From CAWJNF01 sp963844235 (GTDB lineage: Bacteria > Actinomycetota > Thermoleophilia > Gaiellales > Gaiellaceae), in NCBI GenBank assembly GCA_963844235.1, contig CAWJNF010000005.1, forward strand, positions 310,001-374,000: a stretch of DNA of 64,000 bases. Direction: 5' to 3'. Below the pieces are notes generated by a model, which did not search any database, was not told the origin of the DNA, and was given only the letters and a program-made list of their open reading frames with translations. Below, one piece after another: positions 17,108 to 25,741 of the stretch. The stretch's first letter is position 1. The number at the start of each line of letters is the position of its first letter. Made by a program: the position numbers and the translations under genes.

Positions 17108-17698
17108 CTACATCTCGCGCCGGCCGGCCAGGGCGCGGCCGAGCGTAACCTCGTCGGCGTACTCGAGGTCGCTGCCGACCGGGAGGCCGCTCGCGAGTCT
17201 CGTCACGCGCGCCCGCCCGCGCAGCCGCTCGGCGATGAACGCGGCCGTCGCCTCGCCGGTCATGGTCGGGTTGGTGGCGACGACGACTTCCTCGATGCCG
17301 TTGCGCTCGACCCGGGTCAGGAGCTGGTCGATGCGGAGATGCTCCGGGTCGACGCCGTCGATCGGCGAGAGCGCGCCGCCGAGGACGTGGTAGAGGCCGC
17401 GAAACTCGCCCGTGCGCTCGAGCGAGACGAGATCGGAGGGCTGCTCGACGACGCACACCACGCTGTGGTCGCGCCGCGCGTCGCGACAGATCCCGCACAG
17501 CTCCTCCTCCGTGAGGTTGCCGCACTCCCTGCAGAAGCCGACGCGTTCCTTCGCCTCCCGGATCGCGTCGGCGAGCGCCAGCGCTTCCTCCTTGGGCACA
17601 CGCAGGAGGTGGAATGCGAGCCGCTGGGCCGTTCGCGTGCCGACGCCGGGGAGCCGCGTGAGCTGGGCGATCAGGTTCTCGACGACGGGGCTGAGCAA
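17108..17698 (-). CDS. recR: Recombination protein RecR
   Basis: 196 residues. The helix-hairpin-helix TRLPGVGTRTAQRLAFHLL is followed by the C4 zinc finger (CRECGNLTEEELCGIC) and a Toprim domain (VVCVVEQPSDLVSLERTGEFRGLYHVLGG, later VATNPTMTGEATA). It loads RecA with RecO in gap repair. TTG 17698 (LLSPVVENLI) gives the normal family length; the longer in-frame extension is not conserved. It normally sits directly after dnaX-ybaB; here an ArsR-glyoxalase pair of opposite orientation separates them. Confidence 0.95.
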   Translation of the reverse strand: MLSPVVENLIAQLTRLPGVGTRTAQRLAFHLLRVPKEEALALADAIREAKERVGFCRECGNLTEEELCGICRDARRDHSVVCVVEQPSDLVSLERTGEFRGLYHVLGGALSPIDGVDPEHLRIDQLLTRVERNGIEEVVVATNPTMTGEATAAFIAERLRGRARVTRLASGLPVGSDLEYADEVTLGRALAGRREM

Positions 17699-17786
17699 TT
17701 TGCCTACCTCGGTGGAGCCGGCCGATCCGGACACTCCATGGTAGGGACGGGCGCTGTCGTCGCGTGTCGCGCGCGGCGCTGACATG

Positions 17787-17800
17787 CAAGTGTAGACTTG
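17787..17800. promoter_or_regulatory. Palindromic operator in the ArsR promoter
   Basis: CAAGT-GTAG-ACTTG lies 16-29 bp upstream of the ArsR start codon (ATG 17816). Such short CAAGT/ACTTG palindromes are typical targets of ArsR-family repressors, so autoregulation is likely. Assignment is by position and symmetry only. Confidence 0.6.
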
Positions 17801-17815
17801 CCTATCAGGTGCGGG

Positions 17816-18103
17816 ATGGACATCCTCTTCAAGGCGCTCGCGGACGACACGCGGAGGAAGATCCTCGACGAGCTGACCGAGCGGAACGGGCAAAGCCTCT
17901 TCGAGATCTGCTCGCGCCTGGCCATGAAGCACCAGCTCGGCTCGTCGCGGCAGGCGATCTCGCAGCATCTCGCGGTCCTCGAGGCGGCCGGGCTGGTCGA
18001 GAGTCGCCGCCAGGGTCGGTACAGGTTCCACTACGCGAACACGAAGCCGCTCGAGCGCATCGTCAAGCGGTGGCCGAGCACCGAAAGGGAGGAATCGGCA
18101 TGA
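17816..18103 (+). CDS. ArsR-family transcriptional repressor
   Basis: 95 residues with a complete winged helix: FKALADDTRRKILDEL, LFEICSRLAMKH, then the recognition helix SSRQAISQHLAVLEAAGLVESRRQG and the wing YRFHYANTKPL. No metal-binding CxC motif of the arsenic or cadmium sensors is present, so it belongs to the non-metal subgroup often paired with glyoxalase or AHSA1 genes. ATG 17816 is favoured over TTG 17798 because the latter overlaps the operator. Its stop overlaps the next start (ATGA). Confidence 0.9.
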   Translation: MDILFKALADDTRRKILDELTERNGQSLFEICSRLAMKHQLGSSRQAISQHLAVLEAAGLVESRRQGRYRFHYANTKPLERIVKRWPSTEREESA

Positions 18104-18486
18104 GAATCAACGTGACGAGCGTCTTGGTCGACGATCAGGACAAGGCGCTCCGCTTCTACACCGACGTGCTCGGATTCGTGAAGAAGACGGAAGTACCGCT
18201 GGGTGACGCTCGCTGGCTCACGGTCGTCTCTCCCGACCAGCCGGACGGAACGGAGCTGCTGCTCGAGCCGGACGGGCACCCCGCCGCCGCGCCCTTCAAA
18301 CAGGCTCTCGTCGAGGACGGGATTCCCTTCACGTCATTCGCCGTCGACGACGTCCACGAGGAGTTCGAGCGGCTTCGCGGCCTCGGCGTGGTTTTCACGC
18401 AGGAGCCGGTCGCTATGGGCTCCGTGACGACTGCCGTATTCGACGACACCTGCGGCAATCTGATTCAGATCGCGAGCATGCAGTAG
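18100..18486 (+). CDS. Glyoxalase/bleomycin-resistance (VOC) family protein
   Basis: 128 residues forming two beta-alpha-beta-beta-beta units: INVTSVLVDDQDKALRFYTDVLGF with SPDQPDGTELLLEP, and PFTSFAVDDVHEEFERLRGLGVVF ending VFDDTCGNLIQIASMQ. The terminal CGNLIQI replaces the usual GN.. metal-ligand end strand; a metal-binding Glu/His set is only partly visible. It is translationally coupled to the ArsR gene and presumably under its control. The substrate is unknown. Confidence 0.88.
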   Translation: MRINVTSVLVDDQDKALRFYTDVLGFVKKTEVPLGDARWLTVVSPDQPDGTELLLEPDGHPAAAPFKQALVEDGIPFTSFAVDDVHEEFERLRGLGVVFTQEPVAMGSVTTAVFDDTCGNLIQIASMQ

Positions 18487-18545
18487 CCTCGAGGCCGGCT
18501 GGGACGGCGACCCGAAGCCGCAGCAAGCTGACGAGGGAGCGAGTG

Positions 18546-18866
18546 TCAGAGGCCGGGGAGGCCGAGACCGCCAAGGTCGCCGAGCGACCCGCCGAGCTTC
18601 GACTGCATGAGGTCCTGCGCGTTCCGGAGGGCCTCGTTGACCGCAGCCAGCACGAGGTCCTGGAGCATCTCCGGGTCCTCGGGGTCGATCGCTTCCGGGG
18701 CGATCGTCACCTCGACGATCTCGCCCGACCCAGTCGCTTTCACTTTCACCATGCCGCCGCCCGCGGAGGCTTCGACCATCTCTTTCGCGAGGTCCTCCTG
18801 CGCGCGCGCCATCTGCTCCTGCATCTCCTGCACTTGTTTCAGCATCTTGTTCATGTCCATCTTCAT
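18546..18866 (-). CDS. YbaB/EbfC nucleoid-associated protein
   Basis: 106 residues: MKMDMNKMLKQVQEMQEQM, a coiled-coil helix, then SAGGGMVKVKATGSGEIVEVTIAPEAI, the core of the YbaB fold, and a Gly/Leu-rich tail. It is a dimeric DNA-binding protein that lies next to dnaX in most bacteria, 10 bp downstream of it here. The start is ATG 18866, with AAAGGAGCC just upstream. Confidence 0.93.
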   Translation of the reverse strand: MKMDMNKMLKQVQEMQEQMARAQEDLAKEMVEASAGGGMVKVKATGSGEIVEVTIAPEAIDPEDPEMLQDLVLAAVNEALRNAQDLMQSKLGGSLGDLGGLGLPGL

Positions 18867-18876
18867 GGCGGCTCCT

Positions 18877-20529
18877 TTATTCCTCGGGAGGTAGCTCGTG
18901 GGCGTCGAACGTGTCCTTGAACAGCGAGACGAACTGCTCCTCGCCCGCAGGCTGCGGCTCGTCGTCTTCTTCACCGGCCGACGGTGCTTGCCCGATCGCG
19001 AAGTCGAGCGCGAGACGGGCGCCGGTGATCTCGCGCAGGACCTCGACGAGTAGCTCGGCGTTCTTCGGCTCCTCTGCGAGGTTGCGGTGGAACGAGGCCG
19101 AGGGCGGGAACTCGATGACGAGACGACCGGCCTCGAGCACCGCCGGACGCGCTTCGCGCAGGACGGAGGCCGCCGGGATCGAGCGCTTCTCGACCTCCAC
19201 GACGACTGCCGTGTCCCAGGCTTGACGTAGCTGGTCGAGGTCGAGCGAGGACGTGCCAGGCCCGGTCTCTGTGGCTGACTCGGCGTCGGCTTCCACCGCC
19301 GGCGCCTCGACCTCGGGCGGCGGATCCGCGTCGGCCGGCGCGTGGGGCGACGTCGCTGCCCGCGCGGCCGGCGGCGGCACCGAGCTGCGTCCGCCTCTGG
19401 CCTCGAGCCGCTCGATCCGCTGCAGCAGCGCTTCGCGAGAGAGGTCATGCTCGGGCTGCGTCACCTTCACGAGCGCGAGCTCGAGCGGAAGCCGTGGGTC
19501 GCCGCCCTGGCGCATGTCCTCCACGGCGACCGCGAGCAGGTCCACGAGCCGCAGCACCTCGGTTGCGCCAAGCTGGCTCGCCTGCGCGCGCAGGCGTTCA
19601 CGGGCGTCGTCCGTCACCGGGATGGAGTCGGGCACCTCTCCCATGTGCTGGACGAGCATGAGGTGGCGTAGGTGCTCGAGCAGGTCGGTGACGAGGCGGC
19701 CCATGTCGTGTCCCTGGTCGGCGAGCTCCTCCACGAAGGTCAAGAGCCCGGCCGTGTCCTGGTCGACGACCAGGTCGAGCAGTCGGAAGAGGGCGTCGTC
19801 GTCGATCGCGCCGAGCAGCTCGAGCACTGCGGGGACGGACACGTCGCCGGCAGTCGACGACGCCAGCTGGTCGAGCGTCGAGACCGCGTCGCGGAAGCTG
19901 CCGCGGGCGCTGCGGGCGACGAGCGACAGGGCGGCATCGGTCGTCTGGATCTCCTCGCCGTCGGCGACGACGCGAAGCACTCGCGTCAGCTCACCGAGTC
20001 GTGGACGCTCGAAGCGGAATGTCTGACAGCGCGACCGGACCGTCGGGAGCATCTTCGAGAGATCCGTCGTGCAGAAGATGAAGACGAGGTGCGGCGGCGG
20101 CTCCTCGATCAGCTTCAGGAGCGCGTTGAAGGCTGCGTCGGTGAGCTGATGCGCCTCGTCCAGGATGTAGACCTTTTTGCGCCCTTCGACCGGCTGGAGG
20201 ATCACGTGGTCGCGGATCTCGCGGATGTCGTCGATCCCGCGCTGGGACGCCGCGTCCATCTCGACGACGTCGAGCGACGTGCCCGCCGCGATCGTCCGGC
20301 AGGAGTTGCACTCGCCGCAAGGCGACGTCGTGGGCCCGTTGACGCAGTTGAGCGCCTTCGCGACGATCCGCGCCATGGACGTTTTCCCGGTCCCGCGCGG
20401 GCCGGCGAACAGGTACGCCTGCCGCACCTGGTCTCGCTCGATCGCGTTGCGCAGCGTGCGCACGACCGCCTCCTGACCGACCACCTCGTCGAAGTCCTGG
20501 GGCCGGTACTTCCGGTAGAGCGCGGTCAC
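18877..20529 (-). CDS. dnaX: DNA polymerase III subunits gamma and tau
   Basis: 550 residues. The AAA+ clamp-loader domain shows Walker A GPRGTGKTSMAR, the zinc module (CVNG.., CGECNSC), Walker B DEAHQL and the sensor-1 SRC arginine-finger region (TVRSRCQTFRF). Domain III follows to about residue 370. A Pro/Ala-rich linker (about 385-430) leads to a tau-type C-terminal domain. No obvious slippery A-tract is visible, so a programmed gamma frameshift is not evident. The SRP RNA gene lies 118 bp upstream on the same strand, a common neighbour. Confidence 0.96.
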   Translation of the reverse strand: MTALYRKYRPQDFDEVVGQEAVVRTLRNAIERDQVRQAYLFAGPRGTGKTSMARIVAKALNCVNGPTTSPCGECNSCRTIAAGTSLDVVEMDAASQRGIDDIREIRDHVILQPVEGRKKVYILDEAHQLTDAAFNALLKLIEEPPPHLVFIFCTTDLSKMLPTVRSRCQTFRFERPRLGELTRVLRVVADGEEIQTTDAALSLVARSARGSFRDAVSTLDQLASSTAGDVSVPAVLELLGAIDDDALFRLLDLVVDQDTAGLLTFVEELADQGHDMGRLVTDLLEHLRHLMLVQHMGEVPDSIPVTDDARERLRAQASQLGATEVLRLVDLLAVAVEDMRQGGDPRLPLELALVKVTQPEHDLSREALLQRIERLEARGGRSSVPPPAARAATSPHAPADADPPPEVEAPAVEADAESATETGPGTSSLDLDQLRQAWDTAVVVEVEKRSIPAASVLREARPAVLEAGRLVIEFPPSASFHRNLAEEPKNAELLVEVLREITGARLALDFAIGQAPSAGEEDDEPQPAGEEQFVSLFKDTFDAHELPPEE

Positions 20530-20647
20530 GGGTCCATGCTAGAGGAGTGGCTGCCACGGAGGCGCCCGTCCCCCGGCGGGTAGAAAGCGCCGGCCGCGCA
20601 CCTTCCGTCGAGGGCGCGTCCGGGGCGGTGCCCGCGACGCTCGCTCT

Positions 20648-20744
20648 GGCCAGGCTGCTCCGCGGCGCCTAGACGGCTCCGCTTAGCGCTGCTTCCTTCC
20701 GGACCTGACGCGGTTCACAGGCATCCATCGCGCGGAACCTGGCC
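20648..20744 (-). ncRNA. ffs: Signal recognition particle RNA, small bacterial type
   Basis: About 97 nt on the minus strand. The diagnostic apical domain GTCAGGTCCGGAAGGAAGC is present near 20690-20710. The ends pair: GGCCAGG at the 5' end (20744 downward) with CCTGGCC at the 3' end (20654-20648). It forms the SRP with Ffh for membrane targeting of nascent proteins. Adjacent to dnaX. Confidence 0.92.
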
Positions 20745-20947
20745 GTCATCGCTCGCGTGCGCAAGCCCTACCCCGAAAACACTGCCCCCTCGAGAAGGAA
20801 TTCAGCCCCGCTGTAGCGGATTGCGGGTTCAGGGAACCGCTAGCTCCCCGCCTAGCGCGACCGGCCTCGAGATGGTAGCAGCGTGCCACGGGCGCGCAAC
20901 GGGCCACGCGGTCATGCCTGAACGGCGCTGGTATTCTCGGCCTCTCG

Positions 20948-21019
20948 GGGCGCATAGCTCAGCGGGAGAGCGCCCGCTTCACACGCGGGAGGTCGCTGGT
21001 TCGATCCCAGCTGCGCCCA
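20948..21019 (+). tRNA. tRNA-Val (CAC)
   Basis: 72 nt with a complete cloverleaf: acceptor GGGCGCA/TGCGCCC, D-arm TAGCTCAGCGGGAGAGC, anticodon loop TTCACAC giving CAC (Val), T-arm CTGGTTCGATCCCAG and discriminator A. CCA is not encoded. The 3' part is the integration site of the mobile element that follows, and the gene remains intact. Confidence 0.97.
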
Positions 21020-21025
21020 TTCCGG
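20999..21025 (+). repeat. Left attachment site in the tRNA-Val 3' end
   Basis: A 27-bp core starting GTTCGATCCCAGCTGCGCCC and ending ATTCCGG is identical to 34993-35019. It begins in the T-loop of tRNA-Val and extends 6 bp past the gene. Confidence 0.88.
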
Positions 21026-21599
21026 CGTTCGTGTCCATGCGGAAATGGCTTCGTTGAGCCAAACCAGATGTGCGAGATGGGCAGGCAGTGCGCGAGTAAT
21101 GCTCCCCCCGGTGCTCCCCCGATCGTGGGGTCGAGTTCGGCGGGGAACCCCGGCCCCCCCGCCCGGGCCCGACCGCCCGCGAGATACGAAATCCCACGCG
21201 GACCGGATTTCTAAAAGTCGTATGTGAGAACCTATTACCCTGGCCTCTCATATCCCTACGACAGGCCAGGAGCTAGCCGAAGCGTTCCGGGCGTTCGAGG
21301 CGGGGACGGCGTGGGCTGCGAAGGCTAGAGGCGAGGCGCACTCTCGATCGGGATGCTGGCCCGGGGGGCCCCCGACCCGAGCTTGAGGCTAACGTCGAGA
21401 AGGATCCGTGGCGGGGAGCGGCCTTGGAGACCTTTCGGCCAGCGTGTGGGCCAGTCCGGTCAGCCTCCTCAACCGGCGTCGGAGTACCGCGCCCTGCGCC
21501 TCCACGACCCGGGGGATATGGCTTCCGCCGTCAGGCGGTTCCAACGTGCTCAGCCCGTCGCGCGTCCCCGTCGGGGGTATCTGGGCGCGTTTGAGACCT
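21026..21599. other. Gene-free left end of the element with arm-type sites
   Basis: No convincing gene. Two tandem sites, ATGCTCCCC at 21099-21107 and GTGCTCCCC at 21111-21119, mirror the pair near the right att site. A short open stretch around 21246-21385 (containing GQELAEAFRAFEAGTAW) could be a gene scrap but has no start or recognised family. The DNA is otherwise GC-rich with G/C homopolymers. Confidence 0.6.
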
Positions 21600-21731
21600 A
21601 TGGCGCCCGAGCGATTCGACGTGGTCGTCATCGGCGACGGGCAGGCCGGACAGGCCGTAGGACGCCAGCTTGCCCGTCGCGCAGTGAGCTACGTCGCCCT
21701 TGCGGGTTACGGCTTAGCTTGCTCCCTGTGA
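21600..21731 (+). pseudogene. N-terminal fragment of an FAD-dependent oxidoreductase
   Basis: From ATG 21600 the sequence reads MAPERFDVVVIGDGQAGQAV, a flavoprotein Rossmann motif (GxGxxG with the second Gly replaced by Asp), then GRQLARRAVSYVALA. It stops after about 43 residues where a full enzyme would have 350 or more. The remainder is absent and a cupin gene overlaps its end on the other strand. Confidence 0.6.
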
Positions 21732-22097
21732 TTGCATGTTCTTCTCAACGACCTCCATTGTCTTTGCGAGCTCGGCCGTGGGATGGAACTCGACCACCTC
21801 GGAGCCGGCGTATAGGTGCGGTGTGTGCCCGGGCGGCGCGTAGTAGGCGTCGCCTGTCTCGTAGGTCTCCTCGTGGCCGTCTGTGAACGTGAACGTCAGC
21901 TTGCCCTTGACCACGTAGCCCCAGTGAGGGCATTGGCAGCGGTCGTCCGGGAGCCCTTTGAATAGCGGCGCCAGATCGGCGTCTGCGGTGTAGGTCTCGA
22001 ACCCGACCGAGTAGCCGCCGTCGAAGTGCTCGAAGTGCCCTTCGTAGCCCTCGACCTCGACCGTCTCGGATGCCGTCTCCTTCGATGCCTTAGGCAT
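21714..22097 (-). CDS. Cupin-domain protein
   Basis: 127 residues. A single cupin barrel: CPHWGYVVKGKLTFTFTDGHEETYETGDAYYAPPGHTPHLYAGSEVVEF. Metal-binding His and Glu equivalents are only partly kept (HWG at the first motif, GHTPH at the second). The ATG is preceded by AGGAGACCC. It is one of two cupin genes in tandem on this strand within the element cargo; a detoxification or sensing role is possible but not shown. Confidence 0.85.
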   Translation of the reverse strand: MPKASKETASETVEVEGYEGHFEHFDGGYSVGFETYTADADLAPLFKGLPDDRCQCPHWGYVVKGKLTFTFTDGHEETYETGDAYYAPPGHTPHLYAGSEVVEFHPTAELAKTMEVVEKNMQSQGAS

Positions 22098-22293
22098 CTG
22101 GGTCTCCTTTCACGAGCGTTTGCGTCCTGGATCAGTGCGCCGCTGTGGGATCGTCACGCGCTTCACCCGTGGCGGTGTTGCGATCGATCGCCGACGGCCG
22201 CCCGGCCAGTTGGAACGGCAACTCGGCGAGGGGCGTTGCGCAACCGTGCCTCGTAACGGGCTTCCGGCCCTGGCCCGACCTGGCGGACATGAT

Positions 22294-22656
22294 CTACCCG
22301 CGTGCGTACTCCTCGGCGGACTTCGACTCAAACTCGTAGCCGACGAATGCCTCGTTGCCGACCACGTGAGCGTCGTGGCCGGGTTCGATTACGTACGTCT
22401 GGCCCGGACCGATCTCGAGCTCGGTGCCGTCGTCGTGTGTCACGTGCATGCGGCCGGACTGCACGATCCCGACGTGTCGCAGCTGGCAGCGATCGGTGCC
22501 AACGATTGGCTTGATGCACTGGGACCATCTCCAGCCGGGCTCGAGCGTCATGCGAGCCGCGGTCGAGCTCCCGATCCGCACGATCTCCACACGCGTCTTG
22601 TCCGGCGTGCGGGTCTCGTCGGGCGGGTCAAACGCGCGTGCTTCAACACCAGCCAT
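22294..22656 (-). CDS. Cupin-domain protein
   Basis: 120 residues from ATG 22656, chosen because GGAGGTG lies just upstream. The barrel reads PGWRWSQCIKP, CQLRHVGIVQSGRMHVTHDDGTELEIGPGQTYVIEPGHDAHVVG, typical of small cupins with a His pair at GHDAH. It is followed 200 bp downstream by the other cupin gene on the same strand. Substrate unknown. Confidence 0.85.
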   Translation of the reverse strand: MAGVEARAFDPPDETRTPDKTRVEIVRIGSSTAARMTLEPGWRWSQCIKPIVGTDRCQLRHVGIVQSGRMHVTHDDGTELEIGPGQTYVIEPGHDAHVVGNEAFVGYEFESKSAEEYARG

Positions 22657-22749
22657 GGGCACCTCCATGCTCCAAGTATTAGGGCGCCGAATCCTAGACC
22701 GAACCCCTACGATTGCGCTCGTCATACCTAGCGATCACGGGAGGCTCAG

Positions 22750-23034
22750 ATGGGGCTCGCGCGTGTGGTGACCTTTGATGGCGTCGACACGGACCGGATA
22801 GAGCAGCTGCGCAAGGACATGGCCGAGGGCGAGCCGCCGGAGGGCCTACCCGTCAAAGAGGGCATCGTGCTCCACGACGCCGAGAACGGCAAAGCCATGG
22901 CGATCCTCTTCTTCGACAACGAGGACGACTACCAGCAGGGCGACGCGACGCTCAACGCGATGCCGGCAGACGACACTCCCGGCCAGCGCACGTCAGTGAC
23001 GAAGTACGAGGTCGCGATCCGCATGACGACATGA
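22750..23034 (+). CDS. Small ferredoxin-fold (dimeric barrel) protein
   Basis: 94 residues, MGLARVVTFDGVDTDRIEQL, a helix, then IVLHDAENGKAMAILFFDNEDDY and a terminal strand TSVTKYEVAIRM. The pattern of a strand, helix, two strands, helix and strand, with a FDNEDDY helix start, resembles antibiotic-biosynthesis-monooxygenase-type proteins. It is divergent from the second cupin gene (94-bp spacer). It lacks clear catalytic residues. Confidence 0.65.
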   Translation: MGLARVVTFDGVDTDRIEQLRKDMAEGEPPEGLPVKEGIVLHDAENGKAMAILFFDNEDDYQQGDATLNAMPADDTPGQRTSVTKYEVAIRMTT

Positions 23035-23113
23035 CGCGGGTCGACGAGCCAACCGTCGCGCGACCCAAGGGAAGACCGTTCGTTGTCGATCCTGCGACGC
23101 CTGGAATGGTGTC

Positions 23114-23518
23114 GTGACTGGGGCCTGTCTCTGCGGGGGCGTCCGCTTCGAGGTCGCCGAGGACTTCGAGACTGTGGTCGCGTGCCATTGCACGACCTGT
23201 AAGAAGATCTCGGGTGGCGCCGGCACGGTCAGTGGACGAGTCCGCGCATCGGCGGTTCACGTGCATACGGGCGAGGAGCTGCTGAGGACATACCAACCCG
23301 CGGAGGGAACGGGCAAGACCTTCTGCTCCGGCTGCGGATCCAACATTTTCGGCGGCGGATGGCCGGATGCCGAACGCGTCAGCGTCCGCCTGAGCACGCT
23401 TGATGAACCGTTCGAGCGTAAGCCAGAGACCCGTATCTACGTGCGCTCGGTCGCGCCCTGGGAAACCCTCCCCGACGACGGAGCCAACCGCGCCGACACA
23501 CGTCCAACCCGCTTCTGA
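23114..23518 (+). CDS. GFA-family (Mss4-like) zinc protein
   Basis: 134 residues from GTG 23114. The family signature is complete: CLCGGVRFEV, CHCTTCKKISGG and FCSGCGSNIFGG, supplying the cysteines that bind two zinc ions. These are described as glutathione-dependent formaldehyde-activating-like, but actinobacteria generally use other thiols, so the role here is open. The gene begins 76 bp after the preceding one and could share its transcript. Confidence 0.9.
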   Translation: MTGACLCGGVRFEVAEDFETVVACHCTTCKKISGGAGTVSGRVRASAVHVHTGEELLRTYQPAEGTGKTFCSGCGSNIFGGGWPDAERVSVRLSTLDEPFERKPETRIYVRSVAPWETLPDDGANRADTRPTRF

Positions 23519-24657
23519 ACGCAAACACCGGCGCCAGCGCATAGGCCAGCCGAGGCCCGTGCCATGACGCCCAGCAAAGCAGGCTTTATGTCAAGAAGCG
23601 CCTGGCTGGTTCACACAGTCGCGAAGGGCGAAGGCCCGACATCGGTCGGCGTCGGTCACGGGGGGTTTCGCTGCCCCCGAGGGAGCCGCCAGACGAAGAC
23701 GACCGAGGCCCCGCCCGCGAGAACTTGCGAGGAGAACTCGGGGGCGGGCTCGGCCGCAGTCGGCCCCACCGGAGGTAGGTGGCGGAGCCGGAAGGTGGAG
23801 CCTAGCCCGTCGCCTGATGGCGTGCGGAGCCAGGCGCTGCGTGCGCTGACCGAGGAGCTCGAGCGCCGAGCCCGAGCTTCCGGGTAAGGGGAGGGGGGCC
23901 GCGGACGACGGCCCCCAGACCGAAGCGGCCTGGATGGACAGCGAAGGGATGACGCCCCTGATCGAGCGTCACGCCGCAAGTGCCCGCCCCGGCCTTCGTC
24001 GGGCCGATACTAGCGCGTCTTTCTCCGTCCGAGGGGTTGCGGACTGGTGGGTGCCCGGTATCGATCGAGGAGTCGCCGTTTCGCGTTGGCCGAGCGCGCG
24101 AAGCCACGTCCGCATGGAGGGGCGTCGACGTAGCGCGCCCCCTCCTTTTCTTGTAGTGGGGTTTGTATAGGGCTACGATGGCGCGCCCGGTCCGGCAGGC
24201 CGCAGGGATCGGGGCCGCGGTGAGCGATATACCCGCGGCGAGAGAGCCGGCTAATGGGAGGGGAAGGGGGCCGCCTCAACCCCTCCGGCCGGCCCGGTGG
24301 GGGTCGCGCGGGACGGTGTCGCCATCTACCAGCCGTCTACTAGGAGGGATTGGCGAAACGACAGGGACATGCCAAGGTGTTCCCTTCGGGGCCGCCGAGC
24401 GCAGCTTGGGCATTACTCGCCGTCTTCGTCGATGTCCGACTGGGGCGCGCCCCTCCGGCCCAAGACGTGCGCCATGGACAGGGGCTACGACAACAACCGT
24501 CTCATGGACGAGACGAGCGAGCGCGGGTGTGTCCCCCATAGTCTCACTTCGCAAGGGCCGCCCGAGTCCGGGCTGTTCCGCTCGCCGCGTAGTCACCGCG
24601 CTGCGGCTGCTGATCACGGGTAGGGTCTGCTCGACCCCGAGCATGGAGGATTGCGGC
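23519..24657. other. Decayed, gene-poor stretch of the element
   Basis: About 1.1 kb with no intact gene. An open frame ending at 23887 finishes with RSQALRALTEELERRARASG. A closely related end (REALRALTEELARRA) occurs on the opposite strand at about 27991, so both look like tails of the same unidentified mobile gene. A transposase scrap follows at 24440-24610. The rest is GC-rich spacer. Confidence 0.55.
24440..24610 (+). pseudogene. Transposase remnant (DDE type)
   Basis: The frame reads APLRPKTCAMDRGYDNNRLM then DETSERGCVP. After a one-base shift near 24535 it continues PIVSLRKGRP. The combination of MDxGYDNNR, CxERG and PLRKGR is characteristic of the central catalytic region of IS transposases. 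Only about 55 codons remain, with no terminal repeats seen. Confidence 0.5.
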
Positions 24658-24939
24658 ATGAGCATCGTTGTGCGCTTTCACCCGTCGAACGCCACAAAGG
24701 AGAAGTACGACGAAAGCCTGCGGCGTATGGAGGAAGCTGGAATATGGCCTGATCCGCCCGGGCTTGAAGTCCACGTTGCGTTCGGGCCTGACGACGACCT
24801 GCGTGCCAGCGAAATATGGAGTTCGCGCGAGCAGTTCGAGGCTTACGGCGAGAAGTTGATGCCCATCCTCAGCGACATGGGCATCGAGTTCTCGGCCGAA
24901 CCTGAGATTTTCGAGGTTCAGAATCTCGTCAAGCCCTAG
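24658..24939 (+). CDS. Small ferredoxin-fold protein
   Basis: 93 residues from ATG 24658 with GGAGG about 10 bp upstream. MSIVVRFHPSNATKEKYDES is followed by a helix, then GLEVHVAFGPDDDLRASEIWSSREQFEAYGEKL and a final helix/strand ending FEVQNLVKP. This is the antibiotic-monooxygenase/heme-degrading-like fold seen in many stand-alone actinobacterial proteins. It is flanked by remnants, which suggests an independently acquired cargo gene. Function unknown. Confidence 0.75.
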   Translation: MSIVVRFHPSNATKEKYDESLRRMEEAGIWPDPPGLEVHVAFGPDDDLRASEIWSSREQFEAYGEKLMPILSDMGIEFSAEPEIFEVQNLVKP

Positions 24940-24988
24940 ACGAGTCTCCTTTCCTCAATCGTTTCGCAAAGCCCTCCTGGACTAGGCG

Positions 24989-25741
24989 TCAAGCCGCGCC
25001 GCGCGCCACCCAGGCCTTCGCCGAGACTACGAACGGTGGCTCCGGCAGCCTCTCCCTGCAGAGCTCGCGCAATGCCGTGCGCCGATCGGGCTCGAGGCCG
25101 GCGACGTGCGCACCCGACGGGGCGACGCCGAGCGTGAACGGCTCCCACCAGTCCTCGAACGTGGCGTGCTCGACGTCCACCGCGACGGCGCTGTCGACGA
25201 TGTCGCCGATTCCAGCCGCGCGAAAGAGGTCGGCCAGGTGGCCGGCCCTGCTGCCGGGGCAGACAGACCCAGTCTCGACCTCAGGATCGAGCGCTTGGGC
25301 GGCATCCCAGAACGGACCGATCGGGCCGCCGTCGGTGAAGTCCCACACGCATGCGGCGACGACGCCGCCGTCCCGCGTCACCCTCGCCATCTCGCGGAGG
25401 CCTGCGACCGGATCGTCCATGACGTTGACCACGAGCTGGGCGAGCGTCGCATCGAAGCAGCCTCCTTCGAACGGCAGATCCTCAGCCGGCGCGCGGATGA
25501 CCTGGACTCCGGGATGGCGGCCGCGTAGGGCCGCGACGAATTCCTCGGACGGGTCGACCGCCGTGACCCGTCCCGGCCTGGCCCTCCGGGCGAGCTCCGC
25601 GGTCAGCGCACCGGGGCCGCATCCGACGTCGAGGACCCGGCCGTCGAGCGGGAGTCCGGCGAAATCGGCGAAGGGCACCGCCAGCGGCCTCGAGTAGCGG
25701 CCCATGAACCGGTCATAGGCATCGGCATCGCTCAAGCTCAC
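24989..25741 (-). CDS. Class I SAM-dependent methyltransferase
   Basis: 250 residues. Motif I is VLDVGCGPGALTAELA, the acidic motif II VTAVDPSEEFV, motif III APAEDLPFEGGCFDATLAQLVVNVM and the post-motif LREMARVTRDGGVVAACVWDF. These define a UbiE/Methyltransf_11 type enzyme. It overlaps the upstream TfoX-like gene by 4 nt and so is translationally coupled to it. The methyl acceptor is unknown. Confidence 0.92.
   Translation of the reverse strand: MSLSDADAYDRFMGRYSRPLAVPFADFAGLPLDGRVLDVGCGPGALTAELARRARPGRVTAVDPSEEFVAALRGRHPGVQVIRAPAEDLPFEGGCFDATLAQLVVNVMDDPVAGLREMARVTRDGGVVAACVWDFTDGGPIGPFWDAAQALDPEVETGSVCPGSRAGHLADLFRAAGIGDIVDSAVAVDVEHATFEDWWEPFTLGVAPSGAHVAGLEPDRRTALRELCRERLPEPPFVVSAKAWVARGAA

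Noticed and set aside
20745..20947. Possible second RNA gene between the SRP RNA and tRNA-Val
   Set aside because: No complete cloverleaf or known RNA signature could be folded from it.
20979..21251. Minus-strand ORF over tRNA-Val (GAAGIEPATSRV type)
   Set aside because: A well-known artefact translation of tRNA genes, not a protein.
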